The notes beneath the pieces were generated by a model. It saw only the letters and a list, made by a program, of their open reading frames with translations, was not told the DNA's origin and did no database searches. From Planktosalinus sp963975935 (GTDB lineage Bacteria; Bacteroidota; Bacteroidia; Flavobacteriales; Flavobacteriaceae): DNA of 64,000 nt. The position numbers were made by a program, and so were the translations under genes. Every line of letters starts with the position of its first letter. The stretch's first letter is position 1. Positions 7,701 through 16,581 of the stretch are shown here, one piece after another. The stretch is taken from positions 62,001 to 126,000 of the forward strand of contig CAXBIQ010000006.1 in the NCBI GenBank assembly GCA_963975935.1, read 5' to 3'.

Positions 7701-8960
7701 CTATTCAGTAAAACCAAAAGCTTTTCTAACTTCCTCAACCATATCCAGTTTTTCCCAGGTGAAGAGTTCTACCTCGATTTCTTTTCTTCCGGAATAAGGG
7801 CTTTCAAAAACTTTAGTGACTTTTTGGGGCTCGCGGCCCATATGGCCGTATGCAGCCGTTTCACTGTAAATGGGATTGCGCAGTTTTAAGCGTTTTTCAA
7901 TTGCAGCAGGGTGCATATCAAACAGTTTGACTACCTGTTCAGCGATTTCGCCATCGGTCATATTCAATTTTGAAGAGCCAAAGGTATTCACGTTGATGGA
8001 TGTGGGTTTTACTACACCAATGGCATAACTTACCTGCACCAAAACTTCGTCTGCAATTCCTGCAGCCACAAGGTTTTTGGCCACGTGTCTGGCAGCATAG
8101 GCAGCGCTTCTGTCCACCTTGCTCGGGTCTTTCCCGGAGAAAGCACCACCCCCGTGGGCACCTTTTCCGCCATACGTATCCACTATGATTTTTCTTCCGG
8201 TCAAACCGGTATCCCCGTGGGGACCACCAATGACGAATTTTCCGGTAGGGTTGATATGGTAAACAATATCTTCATTGAACAATTCCTGAACATATTCCGG
8301 CAATTGTGCTTTTACTCGTGGTATTAAAATATTGATGATATCGCTTTTGATTTTGGCGAGCATTTTTTCATCTTCATCAAAATCATCGTGCTGTGTGGAA
8401 ACCACAATTGCCACAATTTTTTGAGGCACATTGTCATCGCTGTATTCAATGGTTACCTGGCTTTTGGAATCAGGTCGCAGGTAAGGAATTTCTTTTTCTT
8501 CACGACGTAAGGCAGCCAGTTCGATTAATATTTTATGTGAAACATCAAGCGCCAGCGGCATAAAGTTTGCCGTTTCTGAAGTGGCATAACCAAACATCAT
8601 TCCCTGGTCACCGGCACCTTGTTCTTCTTTGTTTTCACGGTCCACACCCTGATTAATATCCTGAGATTGTTCGTGAATCAAGGAGATAACACCGCAGGAG
8701 TCACCACTGAATTTATACGCACCTTTGGTATACCCAATTTTATTTACCACATCGCGGGCAATTTGCTGCACATCGAGGTAGGTATTGCTTTTTACCTCTC
8801 CGGCAAGTACTACCTGCCCTGTGGTTACCAGTGTTTCACAAGCTACTTTTGAGGAGGGATCAAAAGCCAAAAAGTTATCTAAAAGGGCGTCGCTGATTTG
8901 GTCTGCAACTTTATCCGGGTGTCCTTCAGAAACACTCTCTGAAGTAAATAAATAAGCCAT
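7701..8960 (-). CDS. metK: S-adenosylmethionine synthase
   Basis: 419 residues, in the normal size range. MetK makes S-adenosylmethionine from methionine and ATP in the cytosol. The signatures are complete: SEGHPDKVADQISD near the N-terminus, the ATP-binding hexapeptide GAGDQG (GAGDQGMMFGYA, about residues 116-127), and the phosphate-binding GGGAFSGKDPSKVDRSAAY loop about two-thirds along. The gene is alone on its strand, ends at a shared terminator and has a leader of about 140 bases that carries a probable SAM-II riboswitch, so feedback by its own product is likely. Nothing is unusual in the protein. Confidence 0.97.
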   Translation of the reverse strand: MAYLFTSESVSEGHPDKVADQISDALLDNFLAFDPSSKVACETLVTTGQVVLAGEVKSNTYLDVQQIARDVVNKIGYTKGAYKFSGDSCGVISLIHEQSQDINQGVDRENKEEQGAGDQGMMFGYATSETANFMPLALDVSHKILIELAALRREEKEIPYLRPDSKSQVTIEYSDDNVPQKIVAIVVSTQHDDFDEDEKMLAKIKSDIINILIPRVKAQLPEYVQELFNEDIVYHINPTGKFVIGGPHGDTGLTGRKIIVDTYGGKGAHGGGAFSGKDPSKVDRSAAYAARHVAKNLVAAGIADEVLVQVSYAIGVVKPTSINVNTFGSSKLNMTDGEIAEQVVKLFDMHPAAIEKRLKLRNPIYSETAAYGHMGREPQKVTKVFESPYSGRKEIEVELFTWEKLDMVEEVRKAFGFTE

Positions 8961-9023
8961 AGTATTGTTTTAAAGTGTATAAAAGTAAGGAAAATAGTTG
9001 AAGCAAAAAGCCGGCAGGGGTAT

Positions 9024-9095
9024 ACTGTTTTAGCATTTTTAATCCTGAACGTAATTCAGAATCCCTGAGGTTGCAATCAGTCAAATTTTTCCTCA
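9024..9095 (-). ncRNA. Probable SAM-II (metA/SAM_alpha) riboswitch in the metK leader
   Basis: Read on the minus strand, TGAGG (9095-9091) pairs with CCTCA (9070-9066) as stem P1. The loop holds ACTG (9081-9078) and the conserved ATTGCAAC (9077-9070). Downstream lies the hallmark GCTAAA (9034-9029) followed by CAGT (9027-9024), which can pair with ACTG to give the SAM-II pseudoknot. A small extra hairpin (CTGAA/TTCAG, 9059-9045) sits between. SAM-II occurs in Alphaproteobacteria and Bacteroidota upstream of methionine and SAM genes, matching metK here. No covariance model was run. Confidence 0.7.
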
Positions 9096-9105
9096 AAAAT
9101 CCTGA

Positions 9106-9113
9106 CAAAAGTA
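9106..9113 (-). promoter_or_regulatory. metK: -7 promoter element TACTTTTG for metK
   Basis: On the minus strand TACTTTTG matches TAnnTTTG and would start transcription close to 9100, right at the 5' edge of the proposed riboswitch. No good TTG -33 box was found. Confidence 0.5.
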
Positions 9114-9198
9114 GGTATTTAAAAAGAATAATAAAACTGCCGGCATTTATTTTATAAAACAGCCAGCATAAATTATTAATTCTTTTAATTTTACGGCA

Positions 9199-10302
9199 AT
9201 GAAACAAATTTTTTTCTTTTTCTGTGTTGTTATTACCATCCCTTTTTACGCTCAGGAAAAGGATAAAAAGCATGTTTTCTGGGAGGTGGATTATTTTTAC
9301 GGAACCATCCTGGAACACAATCCTGATATTGGTCATTTGATCACCCATCATCCGGAAGGTTTTATCGTACAGCAAAATTTTAAAACATTTGGTTTACAAG
9401 ACTGGGAACGGCGTTATAACTATCCTGATTGGGGATTTGCATTTTCCTATCAGGATTTGAAAAACCCCAGCCTTGGTGAAATGTTTTCCCTGTACAGTCA
9501 TTTGAGTTTTTATTTTTTAAACCGGAATTTCAAGGTGTCAGTTATGCAAGGGGTTGCTTATGCAACAAATCCTTATGATCAGGATGAAAACTATAGAAAC
9601 AATGCATTTGGGTCCAGGTTTGTAAGTGCTACAGCAGTGAAAACCGTTTTCACGAAAGAAAATATTTGGCAGGGTATCGGATTTCAAGCCGGTATTTCTT
9701 TAATCCACTATTCAAACGGAAATTTCAGGGCACCTAATACCAGCACAAATACCTTTGCCTTTAATGTGGGGTTGAACTACCAAATGAAATCTGAAGAATT
9801 ACCCAACTACATTCCTCAGGGTGAAAAAGAAAAATACAGCGAGCCGTTGGCTTTTAACCTGGTATTCAGGAGCGGGGTGAATGAAAGTGATGTGATTGGG
9901 ATGGGGCAATATCCCTTTTATATTGTATCTGCCTTTGCAGATAAAAAAATCAATCGCAAAAGCACTTTCCAGGCCGGGGTAGATGTTTTTTTCTCCATGT
10001 TTTTAAAAGAATTGATTTATTACCGCTCTGTAGCATCACCCGAGTTGGATATTAGTGGTGATGAGGATTTTAAACGTGTGGGGTTGTTTGTGGGCCACGA
10101 ATTCCGATTTAACAAGAATGCCATAGTGACCCATTTGGGATATTATATTTACTATCCTTTTGATTTTGAAGGAAGGGTGTATAATCGTTTGGGATTAAAG
10201 CGCTATTTTGGTGAGAGTGAAAAAATATTTGGGACGGTTTCCGTAAAGGCACATACCGCTAAAGCGGAAGCTATTGAATTTGGAATTGGTATAAGACTTT
10301 AA
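9199..10302 (+). CDS. Acyloxyacyl hydrolase / PagL-like lipid A deacylase family outer-membrane protein
   Basis: 367 residues with a signal peptide (cut after FYAQ). The mature part is a beta-strand-rich barrel. The segment GISLIHYSNGNFRAPNTSTN contains His170 and Ser172 in an H-x-S-N context followed by P-N and a later Asn, the catalytic arrangement of PagL-type lipid A 3-O-deacylases. The protein is longer than PagL itself, as Bacteroidota members are. It would trim acyl chains from lipid A in the outer membrane; activity is inferred from the motif. The gene is divergent from metK and is followed 3 bases later by the head-GIN lipoprotein gene, suggesting one transcript. Confidence 0.75.
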   Translation: MKQIFFFFCVVITIPFYAQEKDKKHVFWEVDYFYGTILEHNPDIGHLITHHPEGFIVQQNFKTFGLQDWERRYNYPDWGFAFSYQDLKNPSLGEMFSLYSHLSFYFLNRNFKVSVMQGVAYATNPYDQDENYRNNAFGSRFVSATAVKTVFTKENIWQGIGFQAGISLIHYSNGNFRAPNTSTNTFAFNVGLNYQMKSEELPNYIPQGEKEKYSEPLAFNLVFRSGVNESDVIGMGQYPFYIVSAFADKKINRKSTFQAGVDVFFSMFLKELIYYRSVASPELDISGDEDFKRVGLFVGHEFRFNKNAIVTHLGYYIYYPFDFEGRVYNRLGLKRYFGESEKIFGTVSVKAHTAKAEAIEFGIGIRL

Positions 10303-10305
10303 AAC

Positions 10306-11055
10306 ATGCGAAACTATATTTACATATTCTTATTTGCAATCCTTTCAGGATGTGATACTGACAGTGGGATCGATTGTTTTAAATTATCAGGCGATATCTT
10401 TCAGGAAGAAATTGAGCTTTCTTTTTTTGATAAAGTAAATGTGGGGCATCGGGTACAATTGTTCATCAAACAAGGCACAGAGCAACACGTGATTTTGGAA
10501 ACCGGTGAAAACATGAGAAAGAAAGTAACGCTAAGCGTTTCAGAAAACAGGTTGCACATAGAGAATGGGGATAATTGCAACCTGGTGCGTGATTATGGTA
10601 TTACAAAAGTTTTTATTACAGTACCTGATTTGAGCGAAATAAGAAACAGTTCCGGCTTAACCATCGAAGGGCAGGGAGTTTTAGCTTTTCCTGATATAAC
10701 CTTGCTTTCAGAAGACACCCATAATGAAGACAGTTACAATACTGATGGTGATTTTATTTTAGACCTGCAATCTGAAACCCTCACCATTGTTGCAAACGGT
10801 ATCTCAAACTTTTTCCTGAGTGGAACAGTTACTACAGCTAATTTGGGTCTTTACAGCGGTGACTCCCGTCTGGAAGCCCAAAATTTAATCATAGAAGATT
10901 TGACTCTTTTTCACCGCAGTTCCAATAAAATGTTTGTCAACCCCCAACAATCCATTCGCGGGGAAATTCGCAGTACGGGTGATGTGATTTCTTTAAACCA
11001 GCCTCCAATAGTTGAGGTTGAAGAGTTTTATACCGGGCGGCTTATTTTTCAGTAA
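10306..11055 (+). CDS. Head-GIN domain (DUF2807) lipoprotein
   Basis: 249 residues. The N-terminus MRNYIYIFLFAILSGC ends in a lipobox with Cys16, so it is a predicted lipoprotein. The remainder is a repetitive right-handed beta fold with the pattern typical of DUF2807 'head GIN' proteins: 'VNVGHRVQLFIKQG' near the start, then short strands each turning at Gly/Asn/Ser. The biological role of the family is unclear. It lies 3 bases after the PagL-like gene, and its last 14 bases overlap the 3' end of the convergent gldA. Confidence 0.8.
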   Translation: MRNYIYIFLFAILSGCDTDSGIDCFKLSGDIFQEEIELSFFDKVNVGHRVQLFIKQGTEQHVILETGENMRKKVTLSVSENRLHIENGDNCNLVRDYGITKVFITVPDLSEIRNSSGLTIEGQGVLAFPDITLLSEDTHNEDSYNTDGDFILDLQSETLTIVANGISNFFLSGTVTTANLGLYSGDSRLEAQNLIIEDLTLFHRSSNKMFVNPQQSIRGEIRSTGDVISLNQPPIVEVEEFYTGRLIFQ

Positions 11056-11947
11056 CAGCGGTCAATTCCCGGAATAACTCTTCCAGGTTTTTATTTTTCT
11101 GATTCAGTTGCAGGATTTTTAAACCGTTGTCATGGGCAAAGTCAAAGACGGCGGGACGCATGTCCTTTTCGGTATCAAAGGTGAGTTCATATATAAAATC
11201 AAAGGTGTTTTGGACATTTTTAATTTTTGGTAATTGTTGCAAGGCAACTTCTTCCAAACGATAATCAAATTCAACTTCAACAATTTGAACTTTTGAATCC
11301 TTTAAATCCTTGATTTTTTTGTCGGCTACAATTTCACCTTTGTTGATAATAATCACACGATCACAGATGGCTTCCACTTCCTGCATGATGTGTGTGGAGA
11401 GGAAAATGGTTTTGTCTTTACCAGCCTGTTTAATCAATTGCCTTATTTCTACTAGCTGATTGGGGTCAAGCCCTGTGGTGGGCTCATCGAGTATCAACAC
11501 ATCAGGATTGTGAAGCAGGGCATTGGCAAGGCCCACACGCTGGCGGTACCCTTTTGAAAGCTGCCCTATTTTTTTGTGGGCTTCAGAGGTAAGTCCGGTT
11601 TGCGTGATAACTTCTTCAACCCGGGCTTTTGGGGCTTTGTATATAGAAGCATTAAAGATCAGGTACTCCCTGACATACATGTCTAAATACAAGGGATTGT
11701 TCTCCGGAAGGTAACCCACAGATTTCTGGACATCTTTGGCATTTTCGGTTACTGAAAAACCATTTACAACGGCAGTCCCCTCTGAGGCAGAAAGGTATGT
11801 TGTAAGGATTTTCATCAAGGTTGATTTTCCGGCGCCATTGGGTCCCAGAAAACCTACAATTTCGCCTTTTTGTATTGTAAATGAAATGCTGTTCAGAGCC
11901 CTTTGATCCCCATAGTGTTTCGAAATAGAATTTACTTCAATAGACAT
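11042..11947 (-). CDS. gldA: Gliding-motility ABC transporter ATP-binding subunit GldA
   Basis: 301 residues. A standard ABC ATPase has Walker A GPNGAGKST, the Q-loop within SVGYLPENNPL, the signature LSKGYRQR, Walker B VLILDEP and the H-loop LSTH. The C-terminal extension of about 80 residues and the overall sequence match GldA of Flavobacterium, the ATPase that acts with the membrane proteins GldF and GldG in gliding motility. GldF and GldG are not in this window. Generic ABC exporters share the motifs, but the YLPENNPLYLDMYVREYL region is characteristic of GldA. Its 3' end overlaps the head-GIN gene. Confidence 0.9.
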   Translation of the reverse strand: MSIEVNSISKHYGDQRALNSISFTIQKGEIVGFLGPNGAGKSTLMKILTTYLSASEGTAVVNGFSVTENAKDVQKSVGYLPENNPLYLDMYVREYLIFNASIYKAPKARVEEVITQTGLTSEAHKKIGQLSKGYRQRVGLANALLHNPDVLILDEPTTGLDPNQLVEIRQLIKQAGKDKTIFLSTHIMQEVEAICDRVIIINKGEIVADKKIKDLKDSKVQIVEVEFDYRLEEVALQQLPKIKNVQNTFDFIYELTFDTEKDMRPAVFDFAHDNGLKILQLNQKNKNLEELFRELTAVTEK

Positions 11948-12014
11948 CTGTATGTTTTTTTCAAAATTAAGGCAATCGCTGTAATAGCAAACTATTTTAC
12001 TGAAAGATTTATTG

Positions 12015-12022
12015 TATTTTTG
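12015..12022 (+). promoter_or_regulatory. -7 promoter element TATTTTTG upstream of DAHP synthase
   Basis: TATTTTTG fits TAnnTTTG and lies 60 bases before the start codon at 12083. A clear TTG -33 box is missing. Confidence 0.4.
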
Positions 12023-12046
12023 TTATTTGAAAGCATAACACTGCTG

Positions 12047-12067
12047 AAACTCCGAAACGGGGTTTTT
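12047..12067 (+). terminator. Terminator-like hairpin in the DAHP synthase leader
   Basis: AAACTCCG (12047-12054) pairs with CGGGGTTT (12058-12065) with one G-T pair and a 3-base loop, followed by TT. It lies between the predicted transcription start and the ATG, so it could act as an attenuator or simply end antisense transcription. Confidence 0.35.
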
Positions 12068-12082
12068 ATTTTGGTTTAGTAT

Positions 12083-13174
12083 ATGAACAACACTCTTAAA
12101 TCCACAAACTGGTTGAAAGACCTCCGGCTTCCGCATCCTTTGGTCATTGCCGGCCCGTGCAGTGCCGAAACCGAAGCGCAGGTGCTTGCTATTGCTCATA
12201 AACTGAAAGAAAGCGATGCCACCATTATGAGAGCCGGTATCTGGAAACCCAGAACCCGCCCCGGCAGTTTTGAAGGCGTGGGCGAAATTGGCTTAAAATG
12301 GATGCAACGTGCCAAGGAAGAAACCGGACTTTTACTGGCTACAGAAGTGGCCAATAAAAACCATGTGGATATGGCTGTCAATGCCGGTATTGATGTTCTA
12401 TGGATAGGAGCGAGAAGTACCGTGAGTCCGTTTATTGTTCAGGAAATTGCAGATGCCTTACAGGGAACCGATAAAATTATATTGGTAAAGAACCCCGTGA
12501 ACCCTGATTTGTCGCTTTGGATGGGTGCCATCGAGCGTCTTCAGAAAGCCGATATAAAAAACCTGGGAGTTATTCACCGCGGATTTTCAACCTATTTAAA
12601 AACAAAATACAGAAACAATCCCGAGTGGCAAATTGCGCTTGACTTTCAAAATAATTTTCCCGAACTACCACTCATTTTAGACCCGTCGCATATGGGTGGA
12701 CGCAGGGATTTGATTTTTGATTTGAGCCAAAGTGCCCTTGATTTGAACTATGACGGATTGATGATAGAAACCCACACAGATCCTGACAGTGCCTGGAGTG
12801 ACGCCTTTCAACAAATCACTCCGCAACGGTTAATGACCATTACCGAAGATTTGAAAATCAGGAAAACTGAGGACACTGCACCTGATTTCAACCTGAAACT
12901 TAATAGCTACAGAACGGAAATTGATGCCATTGATTCACAAATCATGAATGCATTGGGCAAACGAATGAAAATTGCAGACCGGATAGGGGATTTGAAAAGT
13001 CAGAACAACGTTGCTATTTTACAAAAAAAGCGCTGGAATGAAGTTTTGGACCGGATGAAACTAATAGGCAAAGATCAAAACCTGAGTGAAGCATTTATTA
13101 TCGAAATATTCAAGGCAATTCATCAGGAATCTATTGAACATCAACACACAATCAACAAGAGCATTAATTTATGA
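12083..13174 (+). CDS. Bifunctional DAHP synthase / chorismate mutase (type II)
   Basis: 363 residues. Residues 1 to about 265 are a KDO8P/DAHP synthase-type TIM barrel with VIAGPCSAET near the N-terminus, KPRTRPGSFEG, and DPSHMGGRRDL carrying metal-binding residues. Residues about 275-360 are an all-helical AroQ chorismate mutase (LNSYRTEIDAIDSQI, KRMKIADRIGDLK, ILQKKRWNEVL). The fusion joins the first step of the shikimate pathway to the chorismate-to-prephenate step, a layout known in Bacteroidota, where the mutase half supports prephenate feedback. The stop overlaps the ATG of rsgA by 4 bases (ATGA). Pathway partner aroA lies about 6 kb downstream. Confidence 0.93.
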   Translation: MNNTLKSTNWLKDLRLPHPLVIAGPCSAETEAQVLAIAHKLKESDATIMRAGIWKPRTRPGSFEGVGEIGLKWMQRAKEETGLLLATEVANKNHVDMAVNAGIDVLWIGARSTVSPFIVQEIADALQGTDKIILVKNPVNPDLSLWMGAIERLQKADIKNLGVIHRGFSTYLKTKYRNNPEWQIALDFQNNFPELPLILDPSHMGGRRDLIFDLSQSALDLNYDGLMIETHTDPDSAWSDAFQQITPQRLMTITEDLKIRKTEDTAPDFNLKLNSYRTEIDAIDSQIMNALGKRMKIADRIGDLKSQNNVAILQKKRWNEVLDRMKLIGKDQNLSEAFIIEIFKAIHQESIEHQHTINKSINL

Positions 13175-14124
13175 CTGGAACCGTTTATAAATCAACCGGA
13201 AGCTGGTACACGGTTAAAGCCGAAAACGGTGTGTTTTATGAATGCAAAATCAAAGGAAAGTTCAGGATTCAGGGAATAAAAAGTACCAATCCCGTTGCTG
13301 TTGGCGATCAGGTTGTTTTTGATATTGAAACCAAAGGTGATGAGACGATGGGCATTATCAGAGATATTGAGGAGCGGGAGAATTACATTGTCCGAAAGTC
13401 TGTAAACCTTTCCAAGAGAACCCACATACTGGCGGCAAACATTGATCAGCTTTTTCTCGTTATAACACTCAACAATCCACCTACATTTACATCGTTTATA
13501 GACCGGTTTTTGGTCACTGCTGAAGCTTATCATATCAAGACTATTTTGTTGTTTAATAAGATTGATACATACACTGAGGAAGAAATAATTGAAATAAAGA
13601 TCTTGGCAGATTTATATCGCGATGTTGGTTATGAATGTTTGGGCCTTTCTGCAAAAACAGGAAAAAATATCGATACGCTAAAAGGGTATATGGAAGGTAA
13701 AGTTAGCATTTTTGCTGGTCACAGCGGTGTGGGAAAATCAACATTAATCAATGCCGTTGAACCTTCACTAGACTTAAAAACCAAGGAAATTTCTGAACAA
13801 CACCAGCAAGGGCAACATACGACCACTTTTGCAGAGATGTATGATTTGAGTTTTGGTGCTAAAATAATCGATACTCCGGGTGTGAAAGGATTTGGGGTTG
13901 TGGATATTGAAAAGGAAGAACTTTCAGATTATTTCCCTGAATTTTTTAAGCGTAAAGAGGGTTGCAAATTCAATAATTGCCTCCATATAAAGGAACCTCA
14001 TTGTGCCATCAAAGAAGCTCTTGAGAATGGTGAAATTGCCTGGTCAAGATACCGAAGCTATTTGCAAATACTGGAAGGTGAGGATGAAAATTACCGCACC
14101 GATTTTTGGAACGAAGAGAGTTAA
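13171..14124 (+). CDS. rsgA: Ribosome small-subunit maturation GTPase RsgA
   Basis: 317 residues. An N-terminal OB-fold is followed by a circularly permuted GTPase: G4 (LLFNKID) precedes the P-loop GHSGVGKST (about residues 186-194) and the G3 motif DTPGVKGFG. The C-terminus has the zinc knuckle (GCKFNNCLHIKEPHC). RsgA releases late assembly factors from the 30S subunit. It starts inside the stop of the DAHP synthase gene and is followed 30 bases later by dtd, so the three are probably one operon. Confidence 0.96.
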   Translation: MTGTVYKSTGSWYTVKAENGVFYECKIKGKFRIQGIKSTNPVAVGDQVVFDIETKGDETMGIIRDIEERENYIVRKSVNLSKRTHILAANIDQLFLVITLNNPPTFTSFIDRFLVTAEAYHIKTILLFNKIDTYTEEEIIEIKILADLYRDVGYECLGLSAKTGKNIDTLKGYMEGKVSIFAGHSGVGKSTLINAVEPSLDLKTKEISEQHQQGQHTTTFAEMYDLSFGAKIIDTPGVKGFGVVDIEKEELSDYFPEFFKRKEGCKFNNCLHIKEPHCAIKEALENGEIAWSRYRSYLQILEGEDENYRTDFWNEES

Positions 14125-14154
14125 AAAAACAATCTGTTCTTTACTCAAAACATT

Positions 14155-14607
14155 ATGAAAGCAGTCATTCAAAGAGTTAGTTTTGCTTCTGTAACTATTG
14201 GAGAAAAAGAAGTTTCCAAAATTGGAAAGGGTCTTTTGATCCTGTTAGGTATTGATAATGAAGATGTTTCTGAAGATATTGAATGGTTGTGCAGAAAAAT
14301 AATAAACCTTCGTATATTTGGTGATGAAACAGGGGCTATGAACCTGTCTCTTCAAGATATTGAAGGAGAAGCAATCGTTGTGAGTCAATTTACCTTGCAT
14401 GCATCCACCAAAAAGGGCAACCGCCCTTCTTTTATAAAAGCCGCAAAACCGGATGTTGCAATTCCCCTTTATGAGCAGTTTGTTTCTCATTTTGAAAAAG
14501 GGCTTGGTAAAAAAATTGGTACCGGCGAATTTGGTGCTATGATGGATGTTTCACTGGTTAATGACGGGCCTGTAACAATTATCATAGATACCAAAAACAA
14601 AGATTAA
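14155..14607 (+). CDS. dtd: D-aminoacyl-tRNA deacylase
   Basis: 150 residues, full length. It has the DTD family motifs SQFTLHAST (about residues 79-87, carrying the active-site Ser-Gln-x-x-Thr) and the second motif NDGPVTIIIDT near the C-terminus (the Gly-cisPro equivalent is G-P). The N-terminus MKAVIQRVSFASVTI is typical. The enzyme hydrolyses D-amino acids from mischarged tRNAs. It is the last gene of the rsgA group; a new promoter follows at 14619-14648. Confidence 0.96.
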   Translation: MKAVIQRVSFASVTIGEKEVSKIGKGLLILLGIDNEDVSEDIEWLCRKIINLRIFGDETGAMNLSLQDIEGEAIVVSQFTLHASTKKGNRPSFIKAAKPDVAIPLYEQFVSHFEKGLGKKIGTGEFGAMMDVSLVNDGPVTIIIDTKNKD

Positions 14608-14618
14608 CAGAATAATCC

Positions 14619-14648
14619 TTTGTACTTTTTCAAATAATTTTAAATTTG
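14619..14648 (+). promoter_or_regulatory. Bacteroidota promoter TTTG-N18-TAAATTTG
   Basis: TTTG (14619-14622) and TAAATTTG (14641-14648) are spaced by 18 bases, a near-ideal Bacteroidota housekeeping promoter. Transcription should begin about 10-15 bases before the ATG at 14668. Confidence 0.6.
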
Positions 14649-14667
14649 AAAACTTAAAAATTTGTTA

Positions 14668-16581
14668 ATGCGGTTTGCCCCCCTAGTTTTCTTTTTTTTC
14701 TTTTGCCTCACTCTTAGTGGTCAAAAATCAGATTACAACAGTGCTGTTATTCCTGATTCCCTGACTGAAAGTGCCAATGCCGTCATTAGGGTTAGTGAGA
14801 TGAATCTTGATTTTAAATCAGCAAAAGACCTTACTGTTTCAGTTACGTTTGTGGTTACTGTTTTAAATTCTTCAGGAGATGGTTTTAAAAGAGAAAATAT
14901 ACATTATAACCCTGATATTAAGATTAAAAAAGCTGAAATAGTTGTTTATAATGCCCAGGGGAAGGAAATTAAAAAGTACAAGAAGAAAGATTTCTGGGAC
15001 CGAAGTGCAGTTAACGGAGGCACTCTTTACAGTGATGACCGTGAACTTTATGTAGATTATACTCCTGTTACATATCCTTATACTTTTGAAACAAAGTATG
15101 AATATACCACGCCTAATACCTTCCATATCCCAAACTGGAGATTACTATCGGGTTACTATGTGAGTACCGAGTACAGTAAATTTGTCGTGAATTATAATCC
15201 TTCTGAAATTGATTTAATTTTTAAAGAGCAAAACCTTGAAAATCATAATATTGAAAAGGTTATTTCAAGTGAAAAGATACAATATAAGGCAAGCGGTTTA
15301 AAAGCCATTCCTTATGAGCAATACAGTCCTTATTTTATTGATATAGCTCCCTTTTTATTCATAGCACCTAAAAACTTTCATTATGATGGTTTGTATGGTT
15401 CTGTTTCAAACTGGAATGATTTCGGAAAATGGTTCTATGAAAATTTGTTAACGGGTAGGGATGAACTTCCGGAAACCACGATTGACCACATCCGGCACTT
15501 GACAAGAGATATTCAGGATCCTGTTGAAAAAGCAAAAATTGTATATGACTATGTACAGAAAAACACCCGGTATGTGAGTGTACAGGTGGGTATTGGAGGT
15601 TTTCAACCCATCAAGGCTGCAGACGTTGACAAAGTAAAATATGGTGATTGTAAAGGATTGACAAATTATACAAAAGCGTTGCTTGAAGCCGTGGGGGTTG
15701 ATTCATATTATACACACATTGAAGCAGGAAGTGTTCAAGTCGGTTTCATTGAGGACTTTCCATCAATAGAACAAGGAAATCATGTGATTTTAGCAATCCC
15801 CCTTGAGGATGATTATGCCTGGATAGACTGTACCAGTCAAAAACACCCCTTTGGATTTATTGGTGATTTTAATGATAACAGAAATGCTTTGGTAATGAAA
15901 CCCCAGGGAGGCGAAATTGTTAAAACAGCATCCTATCTCAATGAGCAAAATGCTTACCTTACAAACGCTACCTACAGAATTGACAACGATGGAAGCCTTA
16001 TCGCAGATATAGATATAGAAAGTAAAGGAATTTTTTATGACAGAAGATTTTATAGAGCATTTAACCCAACGATTGAAAATATAAAACAATATAAAAAACA
16101 ATGGTCGCGCTTGAACAATGTTGTAATAAACAGTTTTGATTTTGATAACGATAAAAATGAGGTCAGTTTTTCAGAGAAAATTAATCTAAAAACTGATAAA
16201 TATGCTTCCAAATCAGGCGATAGATTGATAATGACTATCAATGCATTTAACAATGATGTTATTGTCCCAAATAAATATTCAGAGAGAAAATTGCCCGTGA
16301 AATTTAGAAGAGGATATCTGGAAGAAAGTCATTATACAATTCACCTTCCTGAGGAATATTCAGTTGAAGCCATTCCATCTGTTACATCAATTGAAACTAA
16401 GTATGGTAAATATGATGTCAGTATTATCCAAAATAAAGACCATACCTTGACATATAAGAGAACATTTTTTATAAAAGAGGGCAACTATCCCAAAGAGGAC
16501 TATGAAGAATTCAGGTCTTTTTTACAGCATGCTTCTCTACAGGATAACGCAAAAATCGTATTACTTAAAACTGAATTATAA
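14668..16581 (+). CDS. DUF3857 / transglutaminase-like secreted protein with intact catalytic triad
   Basis: 637 residues from the ATG at 14668 (a TTG two codons upstream is less likely). A signal peptide ends near LSGQ. An N-terminal DUF3857 beta domain (about 60-230) is followed by a transglutaminase core with Cys328 (YGDCKG), His372 (GNHVIL) and Asp387 (WIDCT), and a C-terminal beta domain. Family members are periplasmic or surface proteins of unclear function; the intact Cys-His-Asp triad suggests peptidase or crosslinking chemistry (inference). The stop overlaps the next start (TAATG), giving a translationally coupled pair with a paralog of the same architecture. Confidence 0.85.
   Translation: MRFAPLVFFFFFCLTLSGQKSDYNSAVIPDSLTESANAVIRVSEMNLDFKSAKDLTVSVTFVVTVLNSSGDGFKRENIHYNPDIKIKKAEIVVYNAQGKEIKKYKKKDFWDRSAVNGGTLYSDDRELYVDYTPVTYPYTFETKYEYTTPNTFHIPNWRLLSGYYVSTEYSKFVVNYNPSEIDLIFKEQNLENHNIEKVISSEKIQYKASGLKAIPYEQYSPYFIDIAPFLFIAPKNFHYDGLYGSVSNWNDFGKWFYENLLTGRDELPETTIDHIRHLTRDIQDPVEKAKIVYDYVQKNTRYVSVQVGIGGFQPIKAADVDKVKYGDCKGLTNYTKALLEAVGVDSYYTHIEAGSVQVGFIEDFPSIEQGNHVILAIPLEDDYAWIDCTSQKHPFGFIGDFNDNRNALVMKPQGGEIVKTASYLNEQNAYLTNATYRIDNDGSLIADIDIESKGIFYDRRFYRAFNPTIENIKQYKKQWSRLNNVVINSFDFDNDKNEVSFSEKINLKTDKYASKSGDRLIMTINAFNNDVIVPNKYSERKLPVKFRRGYLEESHYTIHLPEEYSVEAIPSVTSIETKYGKYDVSIIQNKDHTLTYKRTFFIKEGNYPKEDYEEFRSFLQHASLQDNAKIVLLKTEL

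Noticed and set aside
9010..9144. GCCGGCAG (9010-9017) and CTGCCGGC (9137-9144) inverted repeat around the metK leader
   Set aside because: Eight perfect bases 120 apart are too short to call; they may be chance or a weak regulator site.
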